Assembly (NCBI GenBank): GCA_036525185.1
Contig: DATDAW010000047.1
Coordinates: 1 to 59,362, forward strand
Origin: DATDAW01 sp036525185
GTDB lineage: Bacteria; Verrucomicrobiota; Verrucomicrobiia; Chthoniobacterales; DASVRZ01
Direction: 5' to 3'
DNA length: 59,362 nt
In this document: positions 7,956-16,803 of the stretch, one piece after another
Layout: each line of letters begins with the position of its first letter
How positions within the stretch are numbered: position 1 is the first letter of the stretch
Made by a program: the position numbers and the translations under genes
Notes under the pieces: model-generated
Databases searched by the model: none
What the model saw: the letters and a program-made list of their open reading frames with translations, nothing else
What the model was told of the DNA's origin: nothing

Positions 7956-8471
7956 ATGAGCTCGACAACGATTGCAGAAAAGACAGCGACAGGGGCCGCC
8001 TCAGCCACCCGCACAAAAGTAAAGCCCATTCCTGACGGCATGCCCTCCATAACGCCGCACCTGGTTTGCGCCGGCGCCGCGGATGCCATCGAGTTTTACA
8101 AAAAAGCGTTCAACGCCGTGGAACTGGGACGCCTGGCTGGTCCCGACGGCAAAATCATGCATGCCTCCGTCCGGATCGGCGATTCCGTGCTGATGCTAAA
8201 CGATGAATTCCCCGACTGGGGTGCTCTTGGACCGAAAGCCCTTAAAGGCTCGCCTGTTACCATCCACCTATACGTCGAGGATGTCGACGCGGCCTTCGAC
8301 CAAGCCGTGAGTGCGGGAGCAAAAATCACGATGCCCCTCGCGGACACGTTCTGGGGCGATCGTTATGGCGTTCTCGAAGATCCGTTTGGCCATCATTGGT
8401 CGATGGCCACGCATATCCAGGATCTGAGCCCGGAGGAGATTCAAAAAGGGGCGCAGAACATGTGTGGTTAG
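7956..8471 (+). CDS. VOC-family (PhnB/glyoxalase-like) protein
   Basis: The 171-residue protein matches PhnB-type vicinal-oxygen-chelate proteins. It has ITPHLVCAGAADAIEFYKKA near residues 30-50, an internal HASVRIGDSVLML strand, VTIHLYVEDVDAAFDQAV, and the C-terminal DRYGVLEDPFGHHWSMATH. The paired beta-alpha-beta modules normally hold a metal, but many PhnB proteins lack a proven reaction. The ATG at 7956 is used because the frame upstream runs through the promoter motif. Together with the SRPBCC and GFA genes it belongs to the stress-type gene set seen around ECF42 sigma factors. Confidence 0.88.
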   Translation: MSSTTIAEKTATGAASATRTKVKPIPDGMPSITPHLVCAGAADAIEFYKKAFNAVELGRLAGPDGKIMHASVRIGDSVLMLNDEFPDWGALGPKALKGSPVTIHLYVEDVDAAFDQAVSAGAKITMPLADTFWGDRYGVLEDPFGHHWSMATHIQDLSPEEIQKGAQNMCG

Positions 8472-8607
8472 CATACTCTTTCCCTATGTCGCCCTGTTGG
8501 TTTGGGATGGCCTTTGCCCTGCGTGACGACCGTCTGCATACTCTGCTGCCTGGAAAACCCATTCCTAAGATCCTAAATGCAAACCCAGAACATCGATTAA
8601 TAAAACC

Positions 8608-9063
8608 ATGCAAAAAATCACTCCCTTCTTATGGTTCGACGGCAGGGCTGAGGAGGCTGCCAGATTCTATACGTCCATCTTCAAAAATTCGAAGATTGAT
8701 AGCACCATGGCCGGGCCCGAGGGAACGGTCATGTCCGCAACATTTCATCTCGATGGACAGGAATTCATTGCATTAAACGGTGGACCAATGTTCAAATTTT
8801 CGCCCGCGATCTCGTTTTTCGTGAGATGCGAGACGCAGGAGGAAATAGATTACTTTTGGGAACGGCTGTCGGAAGGCGGCATTACAAACCGATGCGGATG
8901 GCTTGACGACCAGTTTGGCGTATCGTGGCAGATCATTCCTCCCATTTTGGGCGAGATGTTAAATGATGACGACGACGCGAAATCGCAACGTGTCATGCAA
9001 GCCATGCTCAAAATGGAAAAGCTTGATATCGCAACTTTGAAGCAGGCGTATGAGGAGGAATAA
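8608..9063 (+). CDS. VOC-family protein, 3-demethylubiquinone methyltransferase-like subfamily
   Basis: This second VOC protein (151 residues) starts MQKITPFLWFDGRAEEAARF and has ATFHLDGQEFIALNGGP, then CGWLDDQFGVSWQIIPPIL. These mark the COG3865-like subfamily, usually annotated after 3-demethylubiquinone-9 3-methyltransferase although no methyltransferase fold is present. The aspartate-rich NDDDDAKSQRVMQAMLKM tail is also typical. It follows the PhnB gene by 136 bp without a recognisable GTCC-N16-TTCGT box of its own. The exact role is unknown. Confidence 0.87.
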   Translation: MQKITPFLWFDGRAEEAARFYTSIFKNSKIDSTMAGPEGTVMSATFHLDGQEFIALNGGPMFKFSPAISFFVRCETQEEIDYFWERLSEGGITNRCGWLDDQFGVSWQIIPPILGEMLNDDDDAKSQRVMQAMLKMEKLDIATLKQAYEEE

Positions 9064-9147
9064 GGACGACGAATTCAAGGCAACATTTAAAGACGGCACG
9101 CCTAGCTTGCGCCGGCACCTTTCACGGGGGGGAAGATTTGCGAGTGC

Positions 9148-10608
9148 TTATGTCACGAAAGCTGCCAAGAGGTCGCACAACGCGCAGGTGACGATGGACG
9201 AAGCGCTGTCGCTAAGGCCGTAGGGGAGAATGAGGCGCCCTCCGTGGACGAGCGAGCCGCAGGAATAGACGACATTCGGAACGTAGCCATCTCTTTCGTT
9301 CCCTTCCGGTTTCAAGAGCGGCTCGCCGAGCCGCCCGATGACCTTTGACGGATCATGCAAATCAAGCAGCATGGCGCCGATACAGTATTTTCTCATGGGA
9401 CCGACGCCGTGGGTAAGCACCAGCCAGCCGGCTTCGGTTTCGATGGGCGAACCGCAGTTGCCTATTTTCACAAACTCCCAGGGTTGGGAGGGCCTTTGCA
9501 GTGGCTGTGGATCACTCCAGAAATGTGGGTGATCGGAAAGCATTAGGAAAAGGTTCTCGTCGTCCTGGCGCGAAAGCATCGCGTAGCGTCCGTCGATCCG
9601 GCGTGGAAAGAAGGCCATGCCCTTGTTTTGCACAGCTTGCCCGTTGAGAGTCAGCACGCGGAAATGCAGAAAGTCCGTTGTCTCGATGAGCTGCGGCAGG
9701 ATCACGCGTCCGTTGTAGGCAGTATAGGTTGCGTAGTAAGTCACACTGCCGTCGTCATCGACCAAGCGCACAAACCGGGCATCCTCGATGCCGTTGCTCT
9801 CATTGGGTGAGGCGGGAAAGATGATCCGTTCGGACACGGCGGTTAGGGAGTTGAAATAGATTTCGTAGTTGGATTCCGCCAGCCAGTGCATGCATTCCAT
9901 CGTGCGCTGAATCTCGTGCGAATGCAGCGACGCTTTATTGACCGCCGCTTGCTGTCTCGATTTGTCCAACTCTTGAAGAGTAAAAGTTTTTTTCAGCCGT
10001 CCCATCACCGAATCAGCCCACTCGTTTTTGAGGCCCATCTCGTTCAACTTGTGGAGGAAAGTCGCTTTATTAAAAGTGGGATTCGGATTGAGGTCGGGCA
10101 GCGTGGCGAATGGCGTCGCGTTTTCCATTTGGATCGTGTGATCGCTGTGAATAACGCCGGCACGAAATTCAACGGAGGAAATATGTCCTTCGCCCGTGGC
10201 TCGCAGACTCAGAATAAAGCGTAGATCACCATCGCCGAGACCGCTCTGGTCGGGGTGCGGCACGATGGCTGGATTAAATAAGGCTGCCGATTCGAGCGCA
10301 TACTCGCCGGAGAAGAGTGCGCCGATGAACAGCCTGCGCGCCTCCGAAAGCGGCGCTGCGCTGGAAATATGCGAGCGCACTTTTTCAAAATGACGCAGCC
10401 AGCTTTTGTCGAGATCAATATGTCTTCCGCCAAAATCCAGGCGGACGAGCGCGAGTTGGTCTTCAGTTTCCGCCTCGCTTAGAGAGAGCGCACGACCGAT
10501 GATATTCTGAACCCGCGCTGGATCGATGGAGATGAATGGACGCACTACAACACGTTTGCTATCCGGCCGGAGGTGGATGCCTGTGGGACACGTTTTGACG
10601 GGCGTCAC
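9148..10608 (-). CDS. GH130-family glycoside phosphorylase/hydrolase
   Basis: The protein (486 residues) has the five-bladed beta-propeller pattern of GH130 enzymes, which phosphorolyse or hydrolyse beta-mannosides. NESNGIEDARFVRLVDDDG carries a conserved acidic blade, then YYATYTAYNG, then GKGMAFFPRRI-like NKGMAFFPRRIDGRYAMLSR, and a C-terminal block with LPYGLSDS. About 150 extra N-terminal residues precede the propeller. The start overlaps the stop of the GT4 gene by 4 bp, so the two are translationally coupled. The joint make-up suggests synthesis or trimming of a mannose-containing oligosaccharide. The precise linkage cannot be deduced. Confidence 0.85.
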   Translation of the reverse strand: MTPVKTCPTGIHLRPDSKRVVVRPFISIDPARVQNIIGRALSLSEAETEDQLALVRLDFGGRHIDLDKSWLRHFEKVRSHISSAAPLSEARRLFIGALFSGEYALESAALFNPAIVPHPDQSGLGDGDLRFILSLRATGEGHISSVEFRAGVIHSDHTIQMENATPFATLPDLNPNPTFNKATFLHKLNEMGLKNEWADSVMGRLKKTFTLQELDKSRQQAAVNKASLHSHEIQRTMECMHWLAESNYEIYFNSLTAVSERIIFPASPNESNGIEDARFVRLVDDDGSVTYYATYTAYNGRVILPQLIETTDFLHFRVLTLNGQAVQNKGMAFFPRRIDGRYAMLSRQDDENLFLMLSDHPHFWSDPQPLQRPSQPWEFVKIGNCGSPIETEAGWLVLTHGVGPMRKYCIGAMLLDLHDPSKVIGRLGEPLLKPEGNERDGYVPNVVYSCGSLVHGGRLILPYGLSDSASSIVTCALCDLLAAFVT

Positions 10609-12884
10609 AACATCTCCGTTCCCGGGGCGGGGAGCATTTCCGCCTGCGTCATTTCGGCGAGCGACAAATAAAATGCGAGGCTGGATTCAGCGCCCATGTT
10701 CTGGCTCAAGCGATCCTGATGCAGCGCATCACGGCATCCTCCGGTGCTGGAATCGTAAAGCGGCTGCCCAAGGTCGTTGCGGCCGAGGAACCACTCAAAA
10801 CAGCGGCGCGCGGCCCGACGCCAGTATTCATCCCGGGTGCGCGCATACGCTTCGAGGCAGGCGGAAATCATGGCATGAGCTTCCAGCGGCTGCTGATCGA
10901 AGCGCGCCCGCTCGCTGCGGCGCGACCAAAAACCGTTGCAGCCAATCGGCGCAAAATGTCCGGCATCCGCCTTCTGCGTTTCCACCAGCCAGCGCAGGGA
11001 TTTCAATCCGACATCAAGGACGTCCCCGTGCGAAGTCCAGTAACCGCTGAGAATCATCGCATGGGAAAGTTTTGCGTTGTCGTAGGTGGCCACAGGTTCG
11101 AACCATTGCCATTCCTTCGAGGCATTGGTGCGAAAGTGATCCAGCAACCGCTTGGTGAGTACATCGCGCAACTGGTTCACAGTCCGATCGCCCGAAAAGG
11201 TGCGCAGATATTCGTGCATCGCGAGCAGCACAAACGCCCATGCCCGCGGCGACGTGAATTGTTCGACCACTGGCAACCCTTGTTGAAAAAGAAGCGCGCA
11301 AAGATTGCGGTGGCCATCGTTTTTCGACCGGCCCAGCGCCATGCCCGCGGCCCAAAGCGCCCGCGCGTGACTGTCTTCAGAACCCTTGTCTTCCAACCAT
11401 TGTCTCCCGTGGCTCATGAAATTCCGAAACCGACAGGTCTTTTTGTCAAAAGCATCCCACAGGAAGGCGAGGTAAGTGCTGGCCAGACGTTCCAGATCCT
11501 GCCGGGCGACGCGACTCGTCATTTCCGACAGCAACAGGGTAAGGATAAAGGCGCGCGCATTGTCATCGGCACAGTAACCTTCCGCATAATTGGGCACGTT
11601 GAAGATGGCGTGCTGAAAAATGCCTGTGTTATCGGTCATCCGAAAAAGGTGGTCCAGTTTCAGCGGCGGAAGTTCATAGGGCCGGTTTTCCAGCGTCCGA
11701 ACCGCGAAGGCTTTGCGCGCCGGCACGCTCAGGCTGGCACGCGCGCGCTGGAAGCTTTCCATATAACGCTGCGCCGTCACCGACCAGATCATCCCGCGCC
11801 CTAGTTTCCAGGCCCGTTTCCGTACTGCGGTCATGAGCGTGGGATCGAACAGAAAGCGATTTACGGCTTCGGCAATCGCCGGCGGGTTTGCAAAGGGTAC
11901 GAGGACGCCACGATCGTCCGCAAGCAACTCTCTGGCATGCCAATAGGGCGTGGAGATCACCGCTTTTCCCGCGCCGAAGGCGTAAGCGAGCGTGCCAGAA
12001 GTAATCTGCGCTTCGTTGAGGTAGGGAGTGATGTAAATATCCGCCGCACCGATAAAATCCATCAACTCCGCCAGCGTGACGAAACGATTGTAAAAAATCA
12101 CATTGCCCGACACGCCGCGATCTTTCGCGAGACGCTCCAGTTTCAGCCGGTAAGACTCGCCCTGATGGGCGATCAGATTCGGATGCGTCGCGCCGAGCAC
12201 GATGTAAACGACGTTCGGGTGCTTTGCGAGAATCGCCGGCAGCGCCTCGATGACATGCTCGATGCCTTTGTTCGGTGAGAGCAGGCCGAAGGTCAGCAGC
12301 ACCGTCTTTCCCTCCACGCCAAACTGATCCTTGTGAAAAATCGGATCGATGAACTGCACATCGGGCACGCCATGCGGGATCAGGTCGATTTTATCGGGTG
12401 AGACGCCGTAGCATTTTTCGAGCAGTTCCCGGCCGCGCTCTGCCATCACGATGAAGCGATTCGAGAACTCATCGAGCTGCTTCATCACCGCCCGCTGATC
12501 GTTGTCCGGTTCGCTCAGCACCGTGTGCAGTGTTGTCACCACAGGCATGTGCACATCGCGCAAAAACCCCAGCAGATGGCTTCCCGCAGGGCCGCCGTAA
12601 ATCCCAAACTCATGTTGCACCGAGACGACCTCGACGTTGTTGATGTTCAAGAAATCAGCCGCCCGCCGATACGAGTCGAATTCCTTCTCGTCGATCTCGA
12701 AGCGGATGCGTGCCGGATAATCGTAGCCCTCAGGCCGGTCATTCACCGCTCCCACCAGACAGTCGCACTGCGGAAACTCCGCCGCGATCGCCTCGCAAAT
12801 GTCCGTCGTGAATGTCGCAATCCCGCATTGCCTCGGCATATAGTCGCCGAGAAAAGCGACGCGTGTGATGTTGACTGCGGTCAT
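10605..12884 (-). CDS. GT4 glycosyltransferase fused to an alpha/alpha-barrel domain
   Basis: The 759-residue protein begins with a GT-B glycosyltransferase (about residues 1-390). The N-terminal part contains RQCGIATFTTDICEAI and QHEFGIYGGPAGSH, and the donor part contains LLTFGLLSPNKGIEHVIEAL. The second half (about 400-750) is helical with repeated tryptophans, such as WLEDKGSEDSHARALWAAGM and WFLGRNDLGQPLYD, and resembles six-hairpin glycosidase barrels. Fusions of this kind upstream of GH130 genes occur in several phyla and are thought to handle mannosyl glycans. No membrane segments or signal peptide are visible, so the protein should be cytoplasmic. Confidence 0.85.
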   Translation of the reverse strand: MTAVNITRVAFLGDYMPRQCGIATFTTDICEAIAAEFPQCDCLVGAVNDRPEGYDYPARIRFEIDEKEFDSYRRAADFLNINNVEVVSVQHEFGIYGGPAGSHLLGFLRDVHMPVVTTLHTVLSEPDNDQRAVMKQLDEFSNRFIVMAERGRELLEKCYGVSPDKIDLIPHGVPDVQFIDPIFHKDQFGVEGKTVLLTFGLLSPNKGIEHVIEALPAILAKHPNVVYIVLGATHPNLIAHQGESYRLKLERLAKDRGVSGNVIFYNRFVTLAELMDFIGAADIYITPYLNEAQITSGTLAYAFGAGKAVISTPYWHARELLADDRGVLVPFANPPAIAEAVNRFLFDPTLMTAVRKRAWKLGRGMIWSVTAQRYMESFQRARASLSVPARKAFAVRTLENRPYELPPLKLDHLFRMTDNTGIFQHAIFNVPNYAEGYCADDNARAFILTLLLSEMTSRVARQDLERLASTYLAFLWDAFDKKTCRFRNFMSHGRQWLEDKGSEDSHARALWAAGMALGRSKNDGHRNLCALLFQQGLPVVEQFTSPRAWAFVLLAMHEYLRTFSGDRTVNQLRDVLTKRLLDHFRTNASKEWQWFEPVATYDNAKLSHAMILSGYWTSHGDVLDVGLKSLRWLVETQKADAGHFAPIGCNGFWSRRSERARFDQQPLEAHAMISACLEAYARTRDEYWRRAARRCFEWFLGRNDLGQPLYDSSTGGCRDALHQDRLSQNMGAESSLAFYLSLAEMTQAEMLPAPGTEML

Positions 12885-13144
12885 CGATTAACAAGCAATC
12901 GAACTTCATCGTCCCCGGGTTGGAGGCAAACTATCACGCGACCGCAAGCAGCATCATACTCGCACGAAATCTCCTCCAAGTCGCGAAACTAAAGAAAAAA
13001 GCAAATGGGCATTGATTTTAGATGCTTATTACGACGCTATTCTCCGATTCCCTGCACCCGCTGATGATCCTCCTGTGCGTTGGCCTGTCGTCCTTCCTCG
13101 CGGAACGCACGCTATTCCGCGACGCAAAAAGTCGTGACGAACGT

Positions 13145-13169
13145 GTCCTAAACGTCCTGCCTTGTTCGT
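13145..13169 (+). promoter_or_regulatory. ECF42-type promoter ahead of the BNR–MoaD operon
   Basis: GTCC at 13145-13148 and TTCGT at 13165-13169 have the shared 16-base spacing, in ACGTGTCCTAA and TTGTTCGTCAT contexts. The first downstream start codon is the ATG at 13211, 41 bases on. Nothing else is recognised between 12885 and 13144. Confidence 0.68.
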
Positions 13170-13210
13170 CATTAAGATGTGCGGCGACAAGAATGTCTGA
13201 CCAGAAAATC

Positions 13211-13471
13211 ATGACTACACCAAAAAATAATCCGACTCAGATAGTCCAATCTTGCCTGTCTTTCGACGGCAGCGTCGGCGAAACTACGTTCATGGCCTCC
13301 AACGGCCAATGCCAGGCCGAAGACTGGCTTCTAAGGCTTCTCGCTTTCGCTCAACCCCTCCAGCGCCCGCTGGATGATCAACGGCGCACCTTGAAGCGTC
13401 TCTCGCGGATGGCCGCGGCAACGAATCGAAACCATCCAACTGGCGAAAGCACAAGCAGGAGAAGGAAATGA
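13211..13471 (+). CDS. Short leader ORF, probable remnant of a VOC protein
   Basis: The 86-codon frame starts MTTPKNNPTQIVQSCLSFDG. The segment QIVQxxLSFDG resembles the first beta strand of PhnB-type VOC proteins, but the similarity stops after about 25 residues and the rest is basic and low in hydrophobic order. It is preceded by an ECF42-type promoter, and its stop overlaps the ATG of the BNR gene (ATGA at 13468-13471). I read it as a truncated VOC gene whose promoter and translational coupling now serve the downstream operon; it may no longer make a functional protein. Confidence 0.45.
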   Translation: MTTPKNNPTQIVQSCLSFDGSVGETTFMASNGQCQAEDWLLRLLAFAQPLQRPLDDQRRTLKRLSRMAAATNRNHPTGESTSRRRK

Positions 13472-14583
13472 GCAGAGTCAAAGTATTGGTCGGAACAAAG
13501 AAAGGTGCGTTTATCCTGACATCCGACGGCAAACGCGAGCAGTGGGACGTGAGCGGCCCGCATTTTGCCGGTTGGGAGATCTATCATCTCAAGGGCTCGC
13601 CTGTCGAACCGGGCCGACTGTATGCGTCGCAGACAAGCGACTGGTTCGGTCAGACCATCCAGCGTTCCGATGATGGTGGGCAGACATGGGAGGTCGTTGG
13701 CAATGACTTCAAGTACGACGGCGTCCCTGGGACTCATCAGTGGTACGATGGCACGCAGCATCCCTGGGAATTCAAACGCGTCTGGCATCTTGAACCGTCG
13801 CTGTCGGACCCGGATACGGTCTACGCCGGGGCTGAGGACGCTGCGCTGTTTAAGACGACGGACGGCGGCCGTTCGTGGAAGGAGCTTCCAGGATTGCGCG
13901 GCGCCAAGGGGAACCTTTGGCAGCCCGGGGCAGGCGGCATGTGTCTGCACACGATCATCCTGGACCCAAGCCGGCCCAAACGAATCTTTGTCGCGATCTC
14001 GGCCGCCGGCGTCTTTCGAAGCGATGATGCCGGAGAGACGTGGCGGCCCATCAATCGCGGGTTAAAGTCGCAGTGGGAACTTCCTGATCCGGATGCTGAT
14101 ATCGGGCATTGTGTCCACCGCATCGCCATGCATCCGTCTCGCCCGGATGTGTTGTTCATGCAGAAACACTGGGATGTCATGCGCACGGACAACGCCGGCG
14201 AAATATGGTACGAGATCAGCGGCAATCTGCCGTGTGATTTCGGTTTTCCGATCGATGTTCACGCTCATGAGCCGGACACGATTTACGTCGTCCCGATAAA
14301 AAGCGATTCCGAGCATTTCCCGCCCGAAGGAAAGCTGCGCGTGTATCGCAGCCGGACGGGTGGAAACGAATGGGAAGCACTCACAAACGGCCTGCCGCAG
14401 AAGGATTGCTACGTCAATGTGTTGCGCGACGCCATGGCCGTAGACTCACTTGACCCGTGTGGCGTGTATTTCGGCACGACCGGCGGACAGGTTTACGCAT
14501 CTACCGACAGCGGCGACACGTGGAATCCCATCGTTCGGGATCTTCCGAGTGTGATGTCGGTCGAGGTGCAGGCATTGCCATGA
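13468..14583 (+). CDS. BNR/sialidase-like beta-propeller protein
   Basis: The 371-residue protein consists of repeated propeller blades with Asp-box type motifs: SDDGGQTWEVVG (near 70), TTDGGRSWKELPG (near 130), SDDAGETWRPI (near 190) and STDSGDTWNPIV (near 350). No signal peptide is visible, so it is predicted to be cytoplasmic, unlike secreted sialidases. Such proteins are often mis-annotated as exo-alpha-sialidases, but the catalytic arginine triad is not evident. Its stop codon overlaps the start of a MoaD-like gene, which suggests a joint function rather than glycan cleavage. Confidence 0.85.
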   Translation: MSRVKVLVGTKKGAFILTSDGKREQWDVSGPHFAGWEIYHLKGSPVEPGRLYASQTSDWFGQTIQRSDDGGQTWEVVGNDFKYDGVPGTHQWYDGTQHPWEFKRVWHLEPSLSDPDTVYAGAEDAALFKTTDGGRSWKELPGLRGAKGNLWQPGAGGMCLHTIILDPSRPKRIFVAISAAGVFRSDDAGETWRPINRGLKSQWELPDPDADIGHCVHRIAMHPSRPDVLFMQKHWDVMRTDNAGEIWYEISGNLPCDFGFPIDVHAHEPDTIYVVPIKSDSEHFPPEGKLRVYRSRTGGNEWEALTNGLPQKDCYVNVLRDAMAVDSLDPCGVYFGTTGGQVYASTDSGDTWNPIVRDLPSVMSVEVQALP

Positions 14584-14876
14584 TACGCGTCGTGCTACCG
14601 TATCACCTGCGCACGCTGGCGCGTGTGGACAGTGAGGTGCTGCTTGACGTGAAGAGCCCAGTTACGCTGGGGGCCGTGCTCGACGCGCTCGAGGCACGGC
14701 ATCCGGCGCTGCGCGGAACGATTCGCGACCACATCACCCTGCGGCGCCGGCCCTTCGTCCGATTTTTCGCCTGCAAGGAAGACCTGTCCCACGACCCGTC
14801 GGATGCCGCGTTGCCTAACGCCGTCGTCACCGGCGAAGAACCCCTGCTCATCATCGGCGCCATGGCAGGCGGATGA
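14580..14876 (+). CDS. MoaD/ThiS-family ubiquitin-like protein ending in GG
   Basis: The 98-residue protein has the beta-grasp pattern of MoaD and ThiS. It opens IRVVLPYHLRTLARVDSEVL, has TLGAVLDALEARHPALRG in the middle, a FVRFFACKEDLS strand, and the terminal LLIIGAMAGG. The C-terminal diglycine is the feature needed for thiocarboxylation by an E1-like enzyme, so a sulfur-carrier role is likely. No molybdopterin or thiamine genes are near. It overlaps the BNR gene by 4 bp (ATGA), and the two are probably read from the ECF42-type promoter at 13145. Confidence 0.85.
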   Translation: MIRVVLPYHLRTLARVDSEVLLDVKSPVTLGAVLDALEARHPALRGTIRDHITLRRRPFVRFFACKEDLSHDPSDAALPNAVVTGEEPLLIIGAMAGG

Positions 14877-14935
14877 AGTGAGTTAGGAATTAAGATCTCC
14901 AATCGAAAATCGAGATTCGAAAATGAGAATCGACA

Positions 14936-15919
14936 TCATTTTCCGACTGCCGGGATCAAGTCATTTTCCGGCCGGCCGTTTCGCCGAACGGCGCCAGGCG
15001 AGACACCGATGAACCGCTTGAAAGCCCGGCTGAACGCGGCTTCGGATTTATAGCCGAGCCGGCTCGCGAGATCGCCGAGGGGAGAATCGTCTTGCTGGAG
15101 CCATGTCAAAGCGAGATGCATTCGCCAGCGAGCAACGTAGCGCATCGCCGGTTCGCCGACGCGTTCCGTGAAACGCGCCGCAAACGCCGAGCGCGACATT
15201 CCGGCGCCAGCGGCCAGCGATTCCAGCGTCCATTCACGGGCGGGATCGCGATGGATGAGCGAAATCGCGCGCCCAATCTGTTTGTGTTTCAGTGCGCCAA
15301 GCCACCCGGTTTGCGCCGCGGGATCGCGTTCGATCCACACACGGATGGCCTGGATCACGAGAATGTCGGCGATGCGTGTGATGACCGCTTCGCCGCCAGG
15401 GCGCAGCTCCTGGGCTTCGTCCTCCATGAAGCGAAGCGCACCATTAATCCACTCCATGTGCGGCGAAGTCGACGCCTCGACGCAGATGAGCCCAGGCAGA
15501 AGACTGATCAGTTGATGCGCGGCCGGATGATCGAAGCGAACAGCGCCGCAAACCATCGTCGTGACGGCGCCTCCTCCACCGTGACGGAACGTTTCATAAC
15601 GCTCCGTCATCACATCGCGGGGAATATCAAACAGCTTCGCCCCGACGATGCCGGGTGCGCTCGACAACCGATGTCCCTCGCCATGCGGCACGAGTACGAG
15701 ATCGCCTCGTTGCACCTGGCGGCGTTCATTTCGCTCGACCTCAATCCAGCACCGGCCCGACGTCACGAAATGGAACATTAGCGAGTCTTTCATTGGCGGG
15801 ATTTCGAGTCCCCACGGCGCACTGAACTCGGGCCGGGAGTAAAAAATGCCGCTCATCCGGAGGAAATGAAGCGCTTCGCCGAGCGGGTCCACGGAAGGCA
15901 AGGCCAACTCGAGTTTCAT
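14936..15919 (-). CDS. AraC-family regulator with cupin sensor domain
   Basis: A cupin-type N-terminal half (about residues 1-170, with DSLMFHFVTSGRCWIEVERN) is followed by a C-terminal double helix-turn-helix of the AraC family. The latter has LESLAAGAGMSRSAFAARF and DLASRLGYKSEAAFSRAFKR, closing with FIGVSPGAVRR. This matches the AraC group with a cupin_6 domain often linked to redox or aldehyde stress enzymes. The ATG at 15919 (MKLELALP) fits family starts; another ATG at 15931 adds four residues. It stands divergent from the DUF1772 gene. No target is certain. Confidence 0.88.
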   Translation of the reverse strand: MKLELALPSVDPLGEALHFLRMSGIFYSRPEFSAPWGLEIPPMKDSLMFHFVTSGRCWIEVERNERRQVQRGDLVLVPHGEGHRLSSAPGIVGAKLFDIPRDVMTERYETFRHGGGGAVTTMVCGAVRFDHPAAHQLISLLPGLICVEASTSPHMEWINGALRFMEDEAQELRPGGEAVITRIADILVIQAIRVWIERDPAAQTGWLGALKHKQIGRAISLIHRDPAREWTLESLAAGAGMSRSAFAARFTERVGEPAMRYVARWRMHLALTWLQQDDSPLGDLASRLGYKSEAAFSRAFKRFIGVSPGAVRRNGRPENDLIPAVGK

Positions 15920-16209
15920 AGCGACAAACATGCCTCACGAATGGTCCTGGTGTCCAGTCCGGTTGGACGAGCGAGCATGAACCAGCGACTTTCGATCATA
16001 GACAGTCTTCAGCGCCAGGACGACCGTGCAGCCATGAAAACGATCCAGCCGACTAACAAACTCCGGAGGCAAGATGATGACCGCCGTGCGGGGAGCCAAC
16101 GGCCACGCGGTGCGAAGATTTTGTGGACGAACGGGGCTGCGCCCTACAGGCCCTGGAACCATCGCCTCGCGCAATCCTACGGTAAAATAACCAACGATCC
16201 CAATCTCCC

Positions 16210-16710
16210 ATGAACAGTCTGCTCGTCGTTTCCACTCTGGTGACCGCACTCGGCTGTGGACTGATTGCAGGCGTACTCTTCGCCTTCTCAGTTTTCGTCA
16301 TGAAAGCCCTTGCCGCGCTTCCGCCATCGCAGGGCATCGCCGCCATGCAATCCATCAATGTCGTCGTAATCAACCCCTGGTTCCTGGGGACGTTTCTGGG
16401 CACGGCCGTCATCTGCGTCGCCTTGGCAATCGCTTCTCTGGTTACCTGGCACAAACCTGGCGCCGCCTGCCTGCTGGTCGGCAGCGCGCTCTATGTGTTC
16501 GGTACCGTTGCGGTGACGACGGTATTTAATGTTCCGCGCAACGATGCCCTCGCTGTTGTCGATCCGGCGAGCGCAAATGCCGCAAACGTTTGGGCTGACT
16601 ACGTGCGCAGTTGGACAGCCTGGAACCACGTGCGGACGATCGCAGCACTTGCTGCAGCCGCTTTTCTTACGGTGGCGCTCCATCTGTCGAATGCCGGTGA
16701 GGCGGTTTGA
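16210..16710 (+). CDS. DUF1772 (anthrone oxygenase-like) membrane protein
   Basis: The 166-residue protein has four predicted membrane helices: about residues 5-30, 50-75, 80-105 and 140-160. The family hallmarks are GLIAGVLFAFSVFVMKAL, then AMQSINVVVINPWF, then FNVPRNDAL, and WADYVRSWTAWNHVRTIAAL. The polar residues of the N-x-P-R-N and W-x-x-W-N-H-x-R parts could form a site within the membrane; fungal relatives oxidise anthrones, but bacterial members have unknown roles. It is separated from the AraC gene by about 290 bp in the divergent direction and may be its target. Confidence 0.85.
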   Translation: MNSLLVVSTLVTALGCGLIAGVLFAFSVFVMKALAALPPSQGIAAMQSINVVVINPWFLGTFLGTAVICVALAIASLVTWHKPGAACLLVGSALYVFGTVAVTTVFNVPRNDALAVVDPASANAANVWADYVRSWTAWNHVRTIAALAAAAFLTVALHLSNAGEAV

Positions 16711-16743
16711 TCCGCTCCTGAGGCAAATTTTTTTTTCAAGTCG

Positions 16744-16768
16744 GTCCGAATAGCGACTGTTCATTCGT
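16744..16768 (+). promoter_or_regulatory. ECF42-type promoter before a decayed ORF and the DoxX/SnoaL genes
   Basis: GTCC at 16744-16747 and TTCGT at 16764-16768 share the fixed 16-base spacing, with the contexts CGGTCCGAA and CATTCGTCGTA. The next start codon is 35 bases downstream at 16804. Confidence 0.66.
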
Positions 16769-16803
16769 CGTATTGCCAACAAGAAATCGCCAAACGCAAA
16801 AGC

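Noticed and set aside
11090..11110. A tRNA T-arm-like GGTTCGAA
   Set aside because: It lies inside the GT4 gene and no acceptor stem or anticodon arm surrounds it.
15931..15975. A seventh ECF42-type promoter upstream of the AraC gene
   Set aside because: TTCGT is present on the minus strand, but GTCC is not at the required 16-base distance.
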